64,000 nucleotides of DNA from Saprospiraceae bacterium (lineage in GTDB: Bacteria; Bacteroidota; Bacteroidia; Chitinophagales; Saprospiraceae): NCBI GenBank assembly GCA_016713025.1, contig JADJPZ010000003.1:372001-436000 (forward strand). Reading direction: 5' to 3'. The position numbers and the translations under genes were made by a program. Below the pieces are notes generated by a model. That model searched no databases and was not told the origin of the DNA. It was given only the letters and a program-made list of their open reading frames with translations. Shown here in pieces: positions 53,701 to 61,588 of the stretch (the stretch's first letter is position 1; each line of letters begins with the position of its first letter).

Positions 53701-55499
53701 GCACCTGCATGATTGGTTAACCAGAAATCAAACTCCGGATAATTACCTGCTCCTGTACTGGCACAGTCACCGATATTGCTGTCAGCTCCAGGTGTGATCA
53801 ATGGTGCAATAGTGTCAATGATAGCAAATTCAGCTTCTGCAGAAATGCTGTTGCCACACCGGTCAGTGGCTGTAAATTTGTAACGCCCATTTCCTGTAAG
53901 TCCGCATAAATCTGTTTCATTTATCAAGGTTCGGGAATAGGTTACAGGACCGCTGCAAACATCTGAAACCCTAAAACCTCCAAAATCGCCTAGCCATGTT
54001 GCCAGGACACCTGTATTGCCGCTTCCATTGCACTGTACCACTGTGTCACGAGGCAATTGTATCACCATCGGAGGCATGGTATCTCTGATTATAAATTTGG
54101 CGATTGTTTCAACTGAAGTATTATTGCAAGAATCTGTCGCCGTAAAAGCGTATCTGATTTCACGAGTCAAACCACAATTTAATATAGTATCAATACGACG
54201 ATAATTCCAGGTTCTTACTCCGCTGCATCTGTCTGATGCTATAGCCCCACCATTGTTTTGAAGCCAGATGTTTAATTGTGAAATGTTGCCTGACCCATTA
54301 CAGTTTACAATTGTATCTTTTGCCGGACTTTGAATAGAAGGAGGAGTGATATCCTCAACTACTACTGTTGCTCGTAATGAATCGACATTACCACAAGCAT
54401 CCCTGCCATAAAAAGTAACCGTGGCGTTACCGGTATTTGCACTGCATCCATTGGATAATCGTGTAAAATTATTGCTGTAGGTAACTAATGAACAACTATC
54501 CGTAGCTAAACCACCTCCAACAGTATTGAGCCACGAAGTGATGCCTTCATTAGGATTGGAAGTACCGTCACATGTCAATCTCAGATTTTGAGGTGCAATG
54601 ACCCACCTTGGCGCTATTGTGTCACGGATAGTAAATATTGCTGTTGTTGTATTTCTATTGCCACATATATCAGTAGCAGTAAACGTAACATTGACAGCAC
54701 CTGTCGTTCCGCAAGGGCTGGAGATAGTCCCATAATCGTTGGTCCATGTCACGCCATTACAAGCATCAAGAGCAGAAGCAAAGCCATTATTATTGAGCCA
54801 GTTTAATATTTGAGAAGCATTGTTGGATCCGTCGCATTGTACCTGAAAATTAACTGCCGGATTCACTATCACAGGTCTTGTTGTATCTTGTATGATAAAG
54901 TTTGCTTCGGTATAATTGGTTTTGCCGCAAGCATCCATCACAGTAAATCTATAATGTTGTGTACCGGTTCTTCCACAATTTTGTGTTAGTCTCACCAGAT
55001 TGTAACTCCAAGTCACAGGACCACTGCATATATCACTAGCGATAGCTCCACCATGTGCAGAAAGCCATCCTGAAAGTTGTGCATTATTTCCTGCACCATC
55101 ACACTGAACAATACTATCTTTGGCAGGGACAGAAATCATCGGAATTGTATCATCCAAAATACTAAATGTTGCAAATGAAGGAAGTGATTCATTACCACAA
55201 GCGTCTGCTGATACGAATCGATAAGTATACACCCGTGTACCGCCACAATTATTTAAAGTGTGTATCAAAACAGGCGTTGTCCAAGTCAACGATGATAGTA
55301 CACTACAAGTATCTCTGGCCAATGCTCCTGCCTGATGCCTCAACCAGGTGTTCAACTGGCTCAAATTGCCCGTTCCATCACATTGGGTCACCGTATCTCT
55401 CGGTGGTGATGTAATGATTGGTCTTTGTGTATCTATTATCGTGATTGTCCTCATGCATGTAGTCACACTGTCACATGCATCACGCGCTGTAAATGACAC
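47727..55499 (-). CDS. Giant T9SS adhesin, 3' part (split gene)
   Basis: A 2590-residue C-terminal piece of a gene that continues upstream. It shares its frame with the preceding piece; only the TAG at 55547-55545 separates them. From N to C: seven Cys-rich WL/GGA modules (about 1-670, for example QCDGAGNNAQLSGWLSAHGG), HYR-like units, a lamin-tail-like domain (LLITEVINDGVRNGVEITNF, about 820-900), a proprotein-convertase P-domain-like region (IINLEGTYPNVGDLVFRLVS, about 1036-1140), many more Cys-rich modules, a dockerin-type pair (STLDLILIQRHILG and AADVNNDSKVTSADLVVLRK, about 2253-2303), and a type A T9SS sorting domain (last 85 residues). It could not be exported from its own GTG start, as it lacks a signal peptide. 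Confidence 0.85.
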   Translation of the reverse strand: MSFTARDACDSVTTCMRTITIIDTQRPIITSPPRDTVTQCDGTGNLSQLNTWLRHQAGALARDTCSVLSSLTWTTPVLIHTLNNCGGTRVYTYRFVSADACGNESLPSFATFSILDDTIPMISVPAKDSIVQCDGAGNNAQLSGWLSAHGGAIASDICSGPVTWSYNLVRLTQNCGRTGTQHYRFTVMDACGKTNYTEANFIIQDTTRPVIVNPAVNFQVQCDGSNNASQILNWLNNNGFASALDACNGVTWTNDYGTISSPCGTTGAVNVTFTATDICGNRNTTTAIFTIRDTIAPRWVIAPQNLRLTCDGTSNPNEGITSWLNTVGGGLATDSCSLVTYSNNFTRLSNGCSANTGNATVTFYGRDACGNVDSLRATVVVEDITPPSIQSPAKDTIVNCNGSGNISQLNIWLQNNGGAIASDRCSGVRTWNYRRIDTILNCGLTREIRYAFTATDSCNNTSVETIAKFIIRDTMPPMVIQLPRDTVVQCNGSGNTGVLATWLGDFGGFRVSDVCSGPVTYSRTLINETDLCGLTGNGRYKFTATDRCGNSISAEAEFAIIDTIAPLITPGADSNIGDCASTGAGNYPEFDFWLTNHAGAKAADVCGGVTWSNNYHPSNCVTQCGNARFVFVKFYATDICGNVDSVRYRFGVGDVSPPVFTNCPRPPIIVDAPEGWCSAFANFSPMTATDNCSVVTVRQIDNTGYKSGSLFPVGTTILYFEAKDGCGNADTCSLKVIVNDFHVPPVMTCPPSVTVNNDPLRCGAIVNGLKPTKVEDNCSNNVTVSYTIRDKDNTIISCGFNDASGFMFPVGNNIVSYTAKDQPTLLITEVINDGVRNGVEITNFGPAAVNIACLSVERLGTTPEIYTVEDTVLRVGGVYTHLFTNIPANSPSGYMIRFMDNMIDGVATNGYSPTAFSWTGTLSAGTAYRHRVCDTDNSQDFRTIDGCNPHSFGLFNPGLPVMPDNGDTTSLQSRPPSIAVCNVNVNVRDAEFPYCSTSDTITYSAPGLPANITSGLCTASAVSVPVSPNNIITDINIINLEGTYPNVGDLVFRLVSPAGKEVTLMSGVCPSAANFDINFDDEASTSISAVACTTPVGQNNTFRPSQLLRQFFGERSDGTWLLEVFTTGTHSGQLTNWQLQIVRSATYTQEDTVLSNETGRCGANFRWQHPRLADNCGMGTIRVDYTTSDGINVPGSGLLAGLGGQVTSQYFEVGTTVITYTLTDQAGNVSRCSFEVTVQDSERPEINPSSCQNLTAALNPTQCEISIPYPVLTANDNCGITRFVYSPPAGTRFKEGTHSVMLIVYDKAGNADTCNFTVTVLPFVPSTNSMTCHSNINVSLDGNCQSVIGPEILLTGTSYGCLADYCVTLMDASGKVIGSSANLTNILNKDHIGKIITAKVCQDCSGNGNCCWATIKVEAKNIPVVECPKNITINCNESDDPLFTGAPILKSCEPNIQISFVDDYDENDYCGNPRAVIDRIWTIRDIDNNEVTCNQKIVVLPFSLDSIRFPVDYVLDDSYDCDDVAKNPDLISVDSTGYPTISGKDVFGDHLCEFNIGYWDEKLIDANCKSSFEILRHWIIRDECRPVELNKNPLRHIQFIKVNDKKPPVFKRCFDDVTISTSDKNCTGEFKLPALSGLIEDGCGSIRSISVTVNGGTVVSTGTGVFKNYAFTNLTVGEHTVKIRAMDQCRNSALCIFKITVLDKTPPLAICNGNLRVSLSSDGKARLVPSVLDRGSYDNCTSIGYQIYRRNTSCAGSKDTLPSQHIDLCCDDIALSPVMVVLRVWDDADKDGVFGSPGDNYAECMSSVIVDYKLAPEFKCPDPVTLTCDRDYKNLGLTGQPKVSQACNLAQLKFEDDIRALNSCGIGHVTRRWYEADRPQNSCQQQIIMTPISSIDETSIKWPLDTTLFCTQTDYNSVPFIPDRLCHQLGVTVKVDTIGSTQDGCYKVLKHWTVLDWCQRELDPNKGKWTHTQTIKFTDNKAPVIQACQNVEITHSGCSLDTLDIVASAVDSGCVLNHNLTWNVEIDINDDGTIDRTVTLHGNQVKYKLINANIGRLMVKWTVRDACNNASTCNQLINVVSKKAPLTYCKNLAISLSNTQDGIVLKAKDFNNGSTDACGKANFLNFSFSNVIADSVKRFNCSDIPNGVSVLIPITLWVSDKEGNKSQCAANLSVQDNANQCPDLSGVTNSISGRVHTESGNGMEDVKLYSSMERSELPHTVTYTDQSGKFSFLNNHEGQVYKIQPEYDKNWLNGVSTLDLILIQRHILGLDQIKNPYLLLAADVNNDSKVTSADLVVLRKLILGIQETVPNQSSWIFVPKNFRFTDINNPWLFPNHLMIEQSKQDVVNADFIALKTGDINSSASANSNNFITEARSQLPFILYYDIQPLEVGGQSLIRFYSSDIQYLKGLQLGFDVGDKGKLNFIDGSMIVDDSEYHITGNKVRLSLSNIKINDNSGKPLFGFIADDANRIELLSNMWKNEAYLFDDLHIAPIKLQKTLLPNDENAFIVFQNIPNPWKDQTVIGFNIYSDDKVDLEIRDVNGKIVYQNSTYFNKGYNEWILKKSSLPSGVFSYTLKYKNESKSNKMIIIE

Positions 55500-55544
55500 T
55501 GTATGGACTCCTGTATTGCCACATCCTGCAATAAGAGTGCCCGG

Positions 55545-58500
55545 CTAATTATTGGTGAGAGTAACAGTGCCACTACAAATATCCTGAGCTGTAGCTGTAG
55601 CAAGCCAGTTGCTGATTACAGCGCTATTCAGTGTGTTTCCACATTCAATAGTAATATTTTCGGGGCAAATTAAAACGGGCCTTGATGTATCTCTAATTGT
55701 GAAAGTAGCAGTTGTTGTACTATCATTTTCACAATCATCTAATGCTGTAAATCGAACTGTCACTGCTCCTGAATTTCCACATAAATCAGAAAAAGTTCCA
55801 AAATTATTTGTCCACCTTACATTTCCGCAACGATCTGTACCTACTGCACCCCCATTAGTATTCAACCAATTGAGTAATTGTGCAGTATTGCCTTGACCAT
55901 CACACTCCACCAAAAGATTGGAAGCTTGTGTAGTAATTGCCGGTTTTATAGTATCTCTTACGATTACTTCAGAAAAACATGAAGCTATATTGTCAGCAGT
56001 ATCTCTCGCTACAAAATAATAAAGACGCCTTTCACTATTACCGCATTGGTCCACTGTAGAAATCAAAGTGGATGTAAATTGTATATTGACAGTACAATTG
56101 TCAGAGCCGGTTACTGAGTTTCTCCAGGTCAAAATAGCTGCATCGTTGCCCGAATCATCACATTGCAAAGTGAGGTTTGATGGACATTTGATGGCAGGTG
56201 GTGTACAATCATTGACTATTACATTAAACTGACAAGTATCCCTTTGTCCGTTGGCAGCAATGACGATATATCGTATCGTAGAAGTCCCTAAATTAAATGT
56301 GGTAGACAATGGAACCGAACCTGTACCAGTACCTGAAGTTTGGCCAGTAATCAAGTATTCGATATTTGCTCCCGGACAATTCTCTATACCTGAAGGGTTG
56401 ATTGCAGTTGTGCTGAGCCATACACAACTTGAATTGGCACATACGACTACATCATTGCCCGGGCATTGTATTCTTGGTGCAATGGAATCCTGAACCGTGA
56501 TGCTAAATCGACATGTATCTCTTACACCACAAGCATTGATAGCTTCAAATTCTATCATAGTCGTACCCAAAGGAAATCTACTTCCAGATGCTAAACCTGT
56601 TATTCTTTGCACATTTACAGATCCGTTGCAGTCATTTGCCACTGGAGTACTATAAATTACATTGGAAGAACATAAGTCAGCGTCCACATTGACTGTTAAA
56701 TTCGGTGGACAATTTACAAATGTAGGTTTGTTATTATTTAATGCGACAACAATATTAGCTGAGGCTGTGTTTGTAGCACCACATCCATCCGTAACAGTCC
56801 ACATAACCGCTTGTGATCCGCCGCATAAATTTGGTATCTGACCATCATAATTATTTGTGATAGTGTAGGTTTGGCAAGCTTCTGTTACTGTATAACCATT
56901 TAGCCAAGGGATCAAAGCCGCTCCAATTTCCTGACCACATGAAATTGTCAAATCTGCCGGAGCTACAATATTTGGTCTTACATTATCATAAATTCTGAAT
57001 GTGTCCCTTCCTGTAGAGATAATTCCACAACCGTCAGTAGCCGTAAACAAATATATATGTAAAATATCTGTTTGATTATTTGTTCTGCAAATTCTTTGTG
57101 TGTTTATGAGAGAGGTGACCACATTGACATTTCCCTGACACAGATCAGATGCACTTGCATTATTTAACCATGTGTCCAGAGCCTGTTGTGCTGAAGTGTT
57201 GGGATCACACAGTACCGAGTCGACTACAGTAGGTAATGTTATAATCGGAGCTGATGTGTCAATGGTAATCAAACTCGCAAATGTTGTGACAGTATTGCCA
57301 CAACTATCTGTAGCAGTCAAAGTGTATAATGTGTTTGCGGTTGACCCACACGTTCTTATAGGAGTAGCCCCAGTAAAAGTATATGTCAGGCCTGGTGCAC
57401 ATTCATCTGCAATCATAGCTCCGCCTCTTGTATTTATCCAGTTACTTATGGTGCTGACGTTGTCCTGACCACACTGTACAATCAAATCTGAAGGTGGTCT
57501 CATGACTACAGGTTTCAAAATATCCACCATGGTAACAGTCGCCATGCCCTGAGCAGTTCTTCCACATGCATCCGTTGCTGTAAAAGTCACTACCCGTTGA
57601 TTATTGGGTGCCACACATGTATTGGGAAGAGTTGTAAAATCATTGGTAACAGTTACACTTCCACACATATCCAGTGCAACATAGCTTTCCAGCCACCCAC
57701 TGATGATCGAATTATTATTAGTATTGCCACATGAAAGTGTAAGATTGGAAGGTACAGTTATCGTTGGAGGAGTGGTGTCTTCTATAGTAAATGTCGCCGT
57801 GGTTTGTCTGCTATTGCCACAGTCATCTGTTACAGTAAAAGTAACCACTGCGGATCCCGTACTACTACATAGATCGCTAAGGCCATTAAAATTATGAGAC
57901 CATCGGATCTCATTTCCACATCCTGCATCAGTTGCGACAGCACCCCCATGATTGGTCAACCAAGCCATCAAAGAGTCTATGTTGCCCACTCCGTTACATT
58001 GTACAGTTCTGTTTGATGCTGGTGTTACAATCACTGGTCGTATGGTGTCAGTTATTACAGCTTCCACAAAACACGATGATTGATTATTGGCAGCATCGGT
58101 CGCTGTGATTTGATACAGCCTTCTTTCTGTATTACCACATTGATCAACAGTACTAATTCTATTTACGGTTCTTGAAGGTGTTGGGGCACAATTATCAGAA
58201 ATGCTTGCGGTATTCAACCAGGAAGAAATATCGGCTTCCAAAGTGGCATTGCCACATAGAAACAATGGCTGAGCCGTTGGGCAAGTAATAACCGGTGTCT
58301 GACAATCTCTTACAAGTATTGTAAATCTGCAAGTATCTCTTTGCCCATTTGGGGCAGTAATAATGTATTGAATTGTAGATATACCCAACCCAAAACTAGT
58401 ATTCAACGGAACACTATCATTTCCGCTACCTGAAGTTACTCCTGAGATAGTGTAACTAATGGTTGACCCTGTACAGTTGTCCACTCCTATAGGATTTGTA

Positions 58501-61500
58501 GCTACAGTCGAGGCCCATGTACAAGTACCCGGATCATTACAAACGGTAATATTTTGAGGGCACCTTACACTTGGTTTCTGGCTATCTGTTACTACGATAT
58601 TAAATGAGCATGTATCCATATTTCCACATCTATCCCGCGCTGTAAACCTTACCAAGGTAGAACCAAGAGGAAATACTGAACCTGATATTGGACCTGCAAT
58701 CTGTGCATATGTAACAGGACCATTGCAATCCGAAGCTATTGGCCGAGAAAAAATAACATTTGCACTACAGAGATCCACGTCCACATTTACAGTCATATCT
58801 GAAGGACAATTGATCCATGTTGGTCTTGCATTATCATTAGTTACTATGATCATAGCAGACGTACTCCCTGTAGCGCCACAACCATCAGTCACAGTCCATG
58901 TTACAGTTTGCATACCTCCACATAAATTTGGAATCTGACCATTAAAATTATTTGTGACTGAATACGTCTGACAAGCTTCTGAAACGGAGTAATTGTCTAA
59001 CCAATCTACTACAGCTGCTCCTATGTCTTGACCACAACCTACCGTAAGATTGGTTGGTGCAGTTATCGTAGGTGGAGTATTGTCAACAATAGTAAATGTA
59101 TCTCTGGCTGTCCGGAAGTTTCCACATGAATCTGTGGCAGAAAAATTATAAACATTCAAAACATTTGTTCCATTGGTGGCAGTACACACTCTTTGTGTTG
59201 TAACCAGTGCATGACTTACCCTGATAGTCCCTTCACAAGCATCGGACGATGATGCACTGTTTAACCAATTGGCCAAGGCAGTATTAGCTGCTGTAGTCGG
59301 ACTACAACTTACTGTTTTTGCGGTGGTAGGCAATGTCAATGATGGGGCAGTCCTGTCTAATAATATTACATTGCCATATGCCACTTGAATATTACCACAG
59401 GCATCTGTTGCAGTAAAACGATACTTTGTATTCGTTGTGCCTCCACATGTATTATTTACCTCTTCGATTGAATTCATTATTGTGACAGAGCCTCCGCAAT
59501 TATCCATGACCACTGATTTTCCATTTTGGGTAAGCCATGTATTTATAGCAGCAGTATTTCCACTGGCACCACATTCCAAAATGATATCACAAGGTGGCGT
59601 CATAAATACAGGCTTGATACTGTCAACTACAGTATAGATAACAGTGCAAGTGTCCCTCTGAATGCCTATAGGTGTTATTCCACTGTCAGTAATGATATAT
59701 CTTCTCATTATCACTCTTGGGCTGGCTGCACATCCTGTACCTGTGACTATATCAGAAGCAGTTATAGTTGGTGTACTGCAAAATCTTTCGATGGCATTGA
59801 CTCCAAACTGACTGTTGAATGCTGCTACTGTTGTTGCAGGCGCTGGTACTTGACTGAGACAAGAAAAATTCCCTTGATTCGGAACAGGACAATTGACTTT
59901 AAGAAAGCAAGTTGGAAGGCTCACGTTTGCTTGGGCTGTATCTCTTACTATGGAATCAAATCGATCTTTACCTGTGGTAATAGCTTCGTTAACCAATGGA
60001 TTGACTGGGTCGACATCCATAAGTTCGAGAGTTAGTCTCACCTGTATCGATTGTGTCGGCGCCAAAACTCCAGTCATACCATTAAAAATCTGATGGTTGA
60101 CACCACCATTAAATGCAGTATTTAAAACAGGATTTGTTGTTGCTGTTGATGAAAAAATCGATGGCATATTTACAATTCGAATAAAACTACCACCAAACTG
60201 AGCTATAAAATTGTCTGAAAGTGTCAGCATAGTCAATGTTTCGTTGCCTGGATTTTGGAGTGTCAGGGAAAAAGTCACATCGTTATTGGCAACATTTCCA
60301 CTTGATGCAGGTGCTATGCTTACAACAGACTTCTGTAGAGATATGACAGGAATGGCTACTCTGGCTACGTCCATATTATCTTCATCGCCTGCTTCTGGAC
60401 TACCCGTTCCGGTACCATTACCATTTTGAGCATTATCAGAAGGTGTATCCGGCATCCCACCTGGATCATTGGCTGGATCTGAATCAAAAATTCCATCAAA
60501 ATCAGTAGCTGACATTCCTGCGCTATTGGTGGCCGCAGAGATTTCAGCTATGTTTACGTATTGGTTTGATGCTGCACTTTCGATGCGTAATATTATTGGT
60601 ATCGTTGTACTTGTTCCGGGAAGTAAAGGATTAACGATGGTCCTGGTGGCTACACCTGATGAGTGACTCCATGCAGGGGAATTCACTGGTCTGTAGCTGT
60701 ATCCTGATGGAATATTATCTACTACTGTTATGGTATTGGCTGTTTCATTACCCTGATTTATAACAGTAATGTCAAACTGTACATCCTGTCCAAAAGTGTA
60801 TGGTGGCGGAGTAACGATTGTTTTAATCAAAGCCAGATCGAAAATAGAGAATCTTGCTCCATCATGATCATCTGAATCATCTGTACCGTTTCCATCCAAA
60901 CGATTATCATTTGCTGTTCCTGGTTGACCTCCAGCATCATTAGAAGGGTTTTTATCTGGTGAGCTATCCACATCATAATTACTTCTGTTATTACCCGCAT
61001 TGTCTTCTGCATAGGTTATTTCCGCAAAGTTTGTCCATGCATCTGTGCTGCCTGTATGCATTAATATTCTATAATAAATATCCTTAAAAACAGACTGTCC
61101 TGGCAATATCGGTCCGGGAATAAACGCTTCTGCATTATTCTGAGGGTTTAAAAACCAATCTGGGTTTTGTGCCAATACAAACTCAAGACCCACAGGTTTA
61201 TAATCTATGATGTTAATATTTGCTGCAGGAATTGTACCTTGATTAAATACTTCTATTCTGTATTGTAAAACATCACCATATTTATAAGCTGGTGAAGTTG
61301 GTGTCACTATTGTTTTTCTCAAAGCCAAATCAAATGTACAAGGACCAAAACTGCCCGGACTTACATTGTCAGAACACATTGGCGCATATCTAAAAGATGC
61401 AGTCGCACTTACCGTTGTATTCATTGTAGGTTGCCAGTCAAAAGTAAAAGAATGACTGCCATCTACTGTATTGATCGGCACTTTGAAAGTCCTGCCTAAA

Positions 61501-61583
61501 ACATCCACCGTTATGGTGTCACTACCATTCAAAAAAGCATATGTATACACGTTATCTTCCCAATCTAAATCCACTGTAACCAC
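55545..61583 (-). CDS. Giant T9SS adhesin, middle part (split gene)
   Basis: A 2012-residue middle piece starting from a GTG with no signal peptide and ending in TAG. Two clear DUF11 domains (FDLALRKTIVTPTSPAYKYG, about 83-180; FDLALIKTIVTPPPYTFGQD, about 246-340) and a third related one (about 414-530) come first. Twelve Cys-rich WL modules with interspersed HYR-like units follow (about 660-2012). Modules 1-6 are repeated as modules 7-12 with a 2097-bp (699-residue) period. It joins the 5' piece by a one-base frameshift near 61603 and the 3' piece across the TAG. Confidence 0.85.
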   Translation of the reverse strand: MVTVDLDWEDNVYTYAFLNGSDTITVDVLGRTFKVPINTVDGSHSFTFDWQPTMNTTVSATASFRYAPMCSDNVSPGSFGPCTFDLALRKTIVTPTSPAYKYGDVLQYRIEVFNQGTIPAANINIIDYKPVGLEFVLAQNPDWFLNPQNNAEAFIPGPILPGQSVFKDIYYRILMHTGSTDAWTNFAEITYAEDNAGNNRSNYDVDSSPDKNPSNDAGGQPGTANDNRLDGNGTDDSDDHDGARFSIFDLALIKTIVTPPPYTFGQDVQFDITVINQGNETANTITVVDNIPSGYSYRPVNSPAWSHSSGVATRTIVNPLLPGTSTTIPIILRIESAASNQYVNIAEISAATNSAGMSATDFDGIFDSDPANDPGGMPDTPSDNAQNGNGTGTGSPEAGDEDNMDVARVAIPVISLQKSVVSIAPASSGNVANNDVTFSLTLQNPGNETLTMLTLSDNFIAQFGGSFIRIVNMPSIFSSTATTNPVLNTAFNGGVNHQIFNGMTGVLAPTQSIQVRLTLELMDVDPVNPLVNEAITTGKDRFDSIVRDTAQANVSLPTCFLKVNCPVPNQGNFSCLSQVPAPATTVAAFNSQFGVNAIERFCSTPTITASDIVTGTGCAASPRVIMRRYIITDSGITPIGIQRDTCTVIYTVVDSIKPVFMTPPCDIILECGASGNTAAINTWLTQNGKSVVMDNCGGSVTIMNSIEEVNNTCGGTTNTKYRFTATDACGNIQVAYGNVILLDRTAPSLTLPTTAKTVSCSPTTAANTALANWLNSASSSDACEGTIRVSHALVTTQRVCTATNGTNVLNVYNFSATDSCGNFRTARDTFTIVDNTPPTITAPTNLTVGCGQDIGAAVVDWLDNYSVSEACQTYSVTNNFNGQIPNLCGGMQTVTWTVTDGCGATGSTSAMIIVTNDNARPTWINCPSDMTVNVDVDLCSANVIFSRPIASDCNGPVTYAQIAGPISGSVFPLGSTLVRFTARDRCGNMDTCSFNIVVTDSQKPSVRCPQNITVCNDPGTCTWASTVATNPIGVDNCTGSTISYTISGVTSGSGNDSVPLNTSFGLGISTIQYIITAPNGQRDTCRFTILVRDCQTPVITCPTAQPLFLCGNATLEADISSWLNTASISDNCAPTPSRTVNRISTVDQCGNTERRLYQITATDAANNQSSCFVEAVITDTIRPVIVTPASNRTVQCNGVGNIDSLMAWLTNHGGAVATDAGCGNEIRWSHNFNGLSDLCSSTGSAVVTFTVTDDCGNSRQTTATFTIEDTTPPTITVPSNLTLSCGNTNNNSIISGWLESYVALDMCGSVTVTNDFTTLPNTCVAPNNQRVVTFTATDACGRTAQGMATVTMVDILKPVVMRPPSDLIVQCGQDNVSTISNWINTRGGAMIADECAPGLTYTFTGATPIRTCGSTANTLYTLTATDSCGNTVTTFASLITIDTSAPIITLPTVVDSVLCDPNTSAQQALDTWLNNASASDLCQGNVNVVTSLINTQRICRTNNQTDILHIYLFTATDGCGIISTGRDTFRIYDNVRPNIVAPADLTISCGQEIGAALIPWLNGYTVTEACQTYTITNNYDGQIPNLCGGSQAVMWTVTDGCGATNTASANIVVALNNNKPTFVNCPPNLTVNVDADLCSSNVIYSTPVANDCNGSVNVQRITGLASGSRFPLGTTMIEFEAINACGVRDTCRFSITVQDSIAPRIQCPGNDVVVCANSSCVWLSTTAINPSGIENCPGANIEYLITGQTSGTGTGSVPLSTTFNLGTSTIRYIVIAANGQRDTCQFNVIVNDCTPPAIKCPSNLTLQCDDSGNDAAILTWRNSVTGSDNCTVNIQFTSTLISTVDQCGNSERRLYYFVARDTADNIASCFSEVIVRDTIKPAITTQASNLLVECDGQGNTAQLLNWLNTNGGAVGTDRCGNVRWTNNFGTFSDLCGNSGAVTVRFTALDDCENDSTTTATFTIRDTSRPVLICPENITIECGNTLNSAVISNWLATATAQDICSGTVTLTNN

Positions 61584-61588
61584 TCTTT

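Noticed and set aside
4493..55547. Alternative genetic code explaining in-frame stops
   Set aside because: TGA, TAA and TAG all interrupt frames, and frameshifts occur as well, so no single reassignment explains the breaks.
59526..60035. 169-codon plus-strand frame inside the adhesin
   Set aside because: Antisense to a confidently assigned repeat protein and has no domain of its own.
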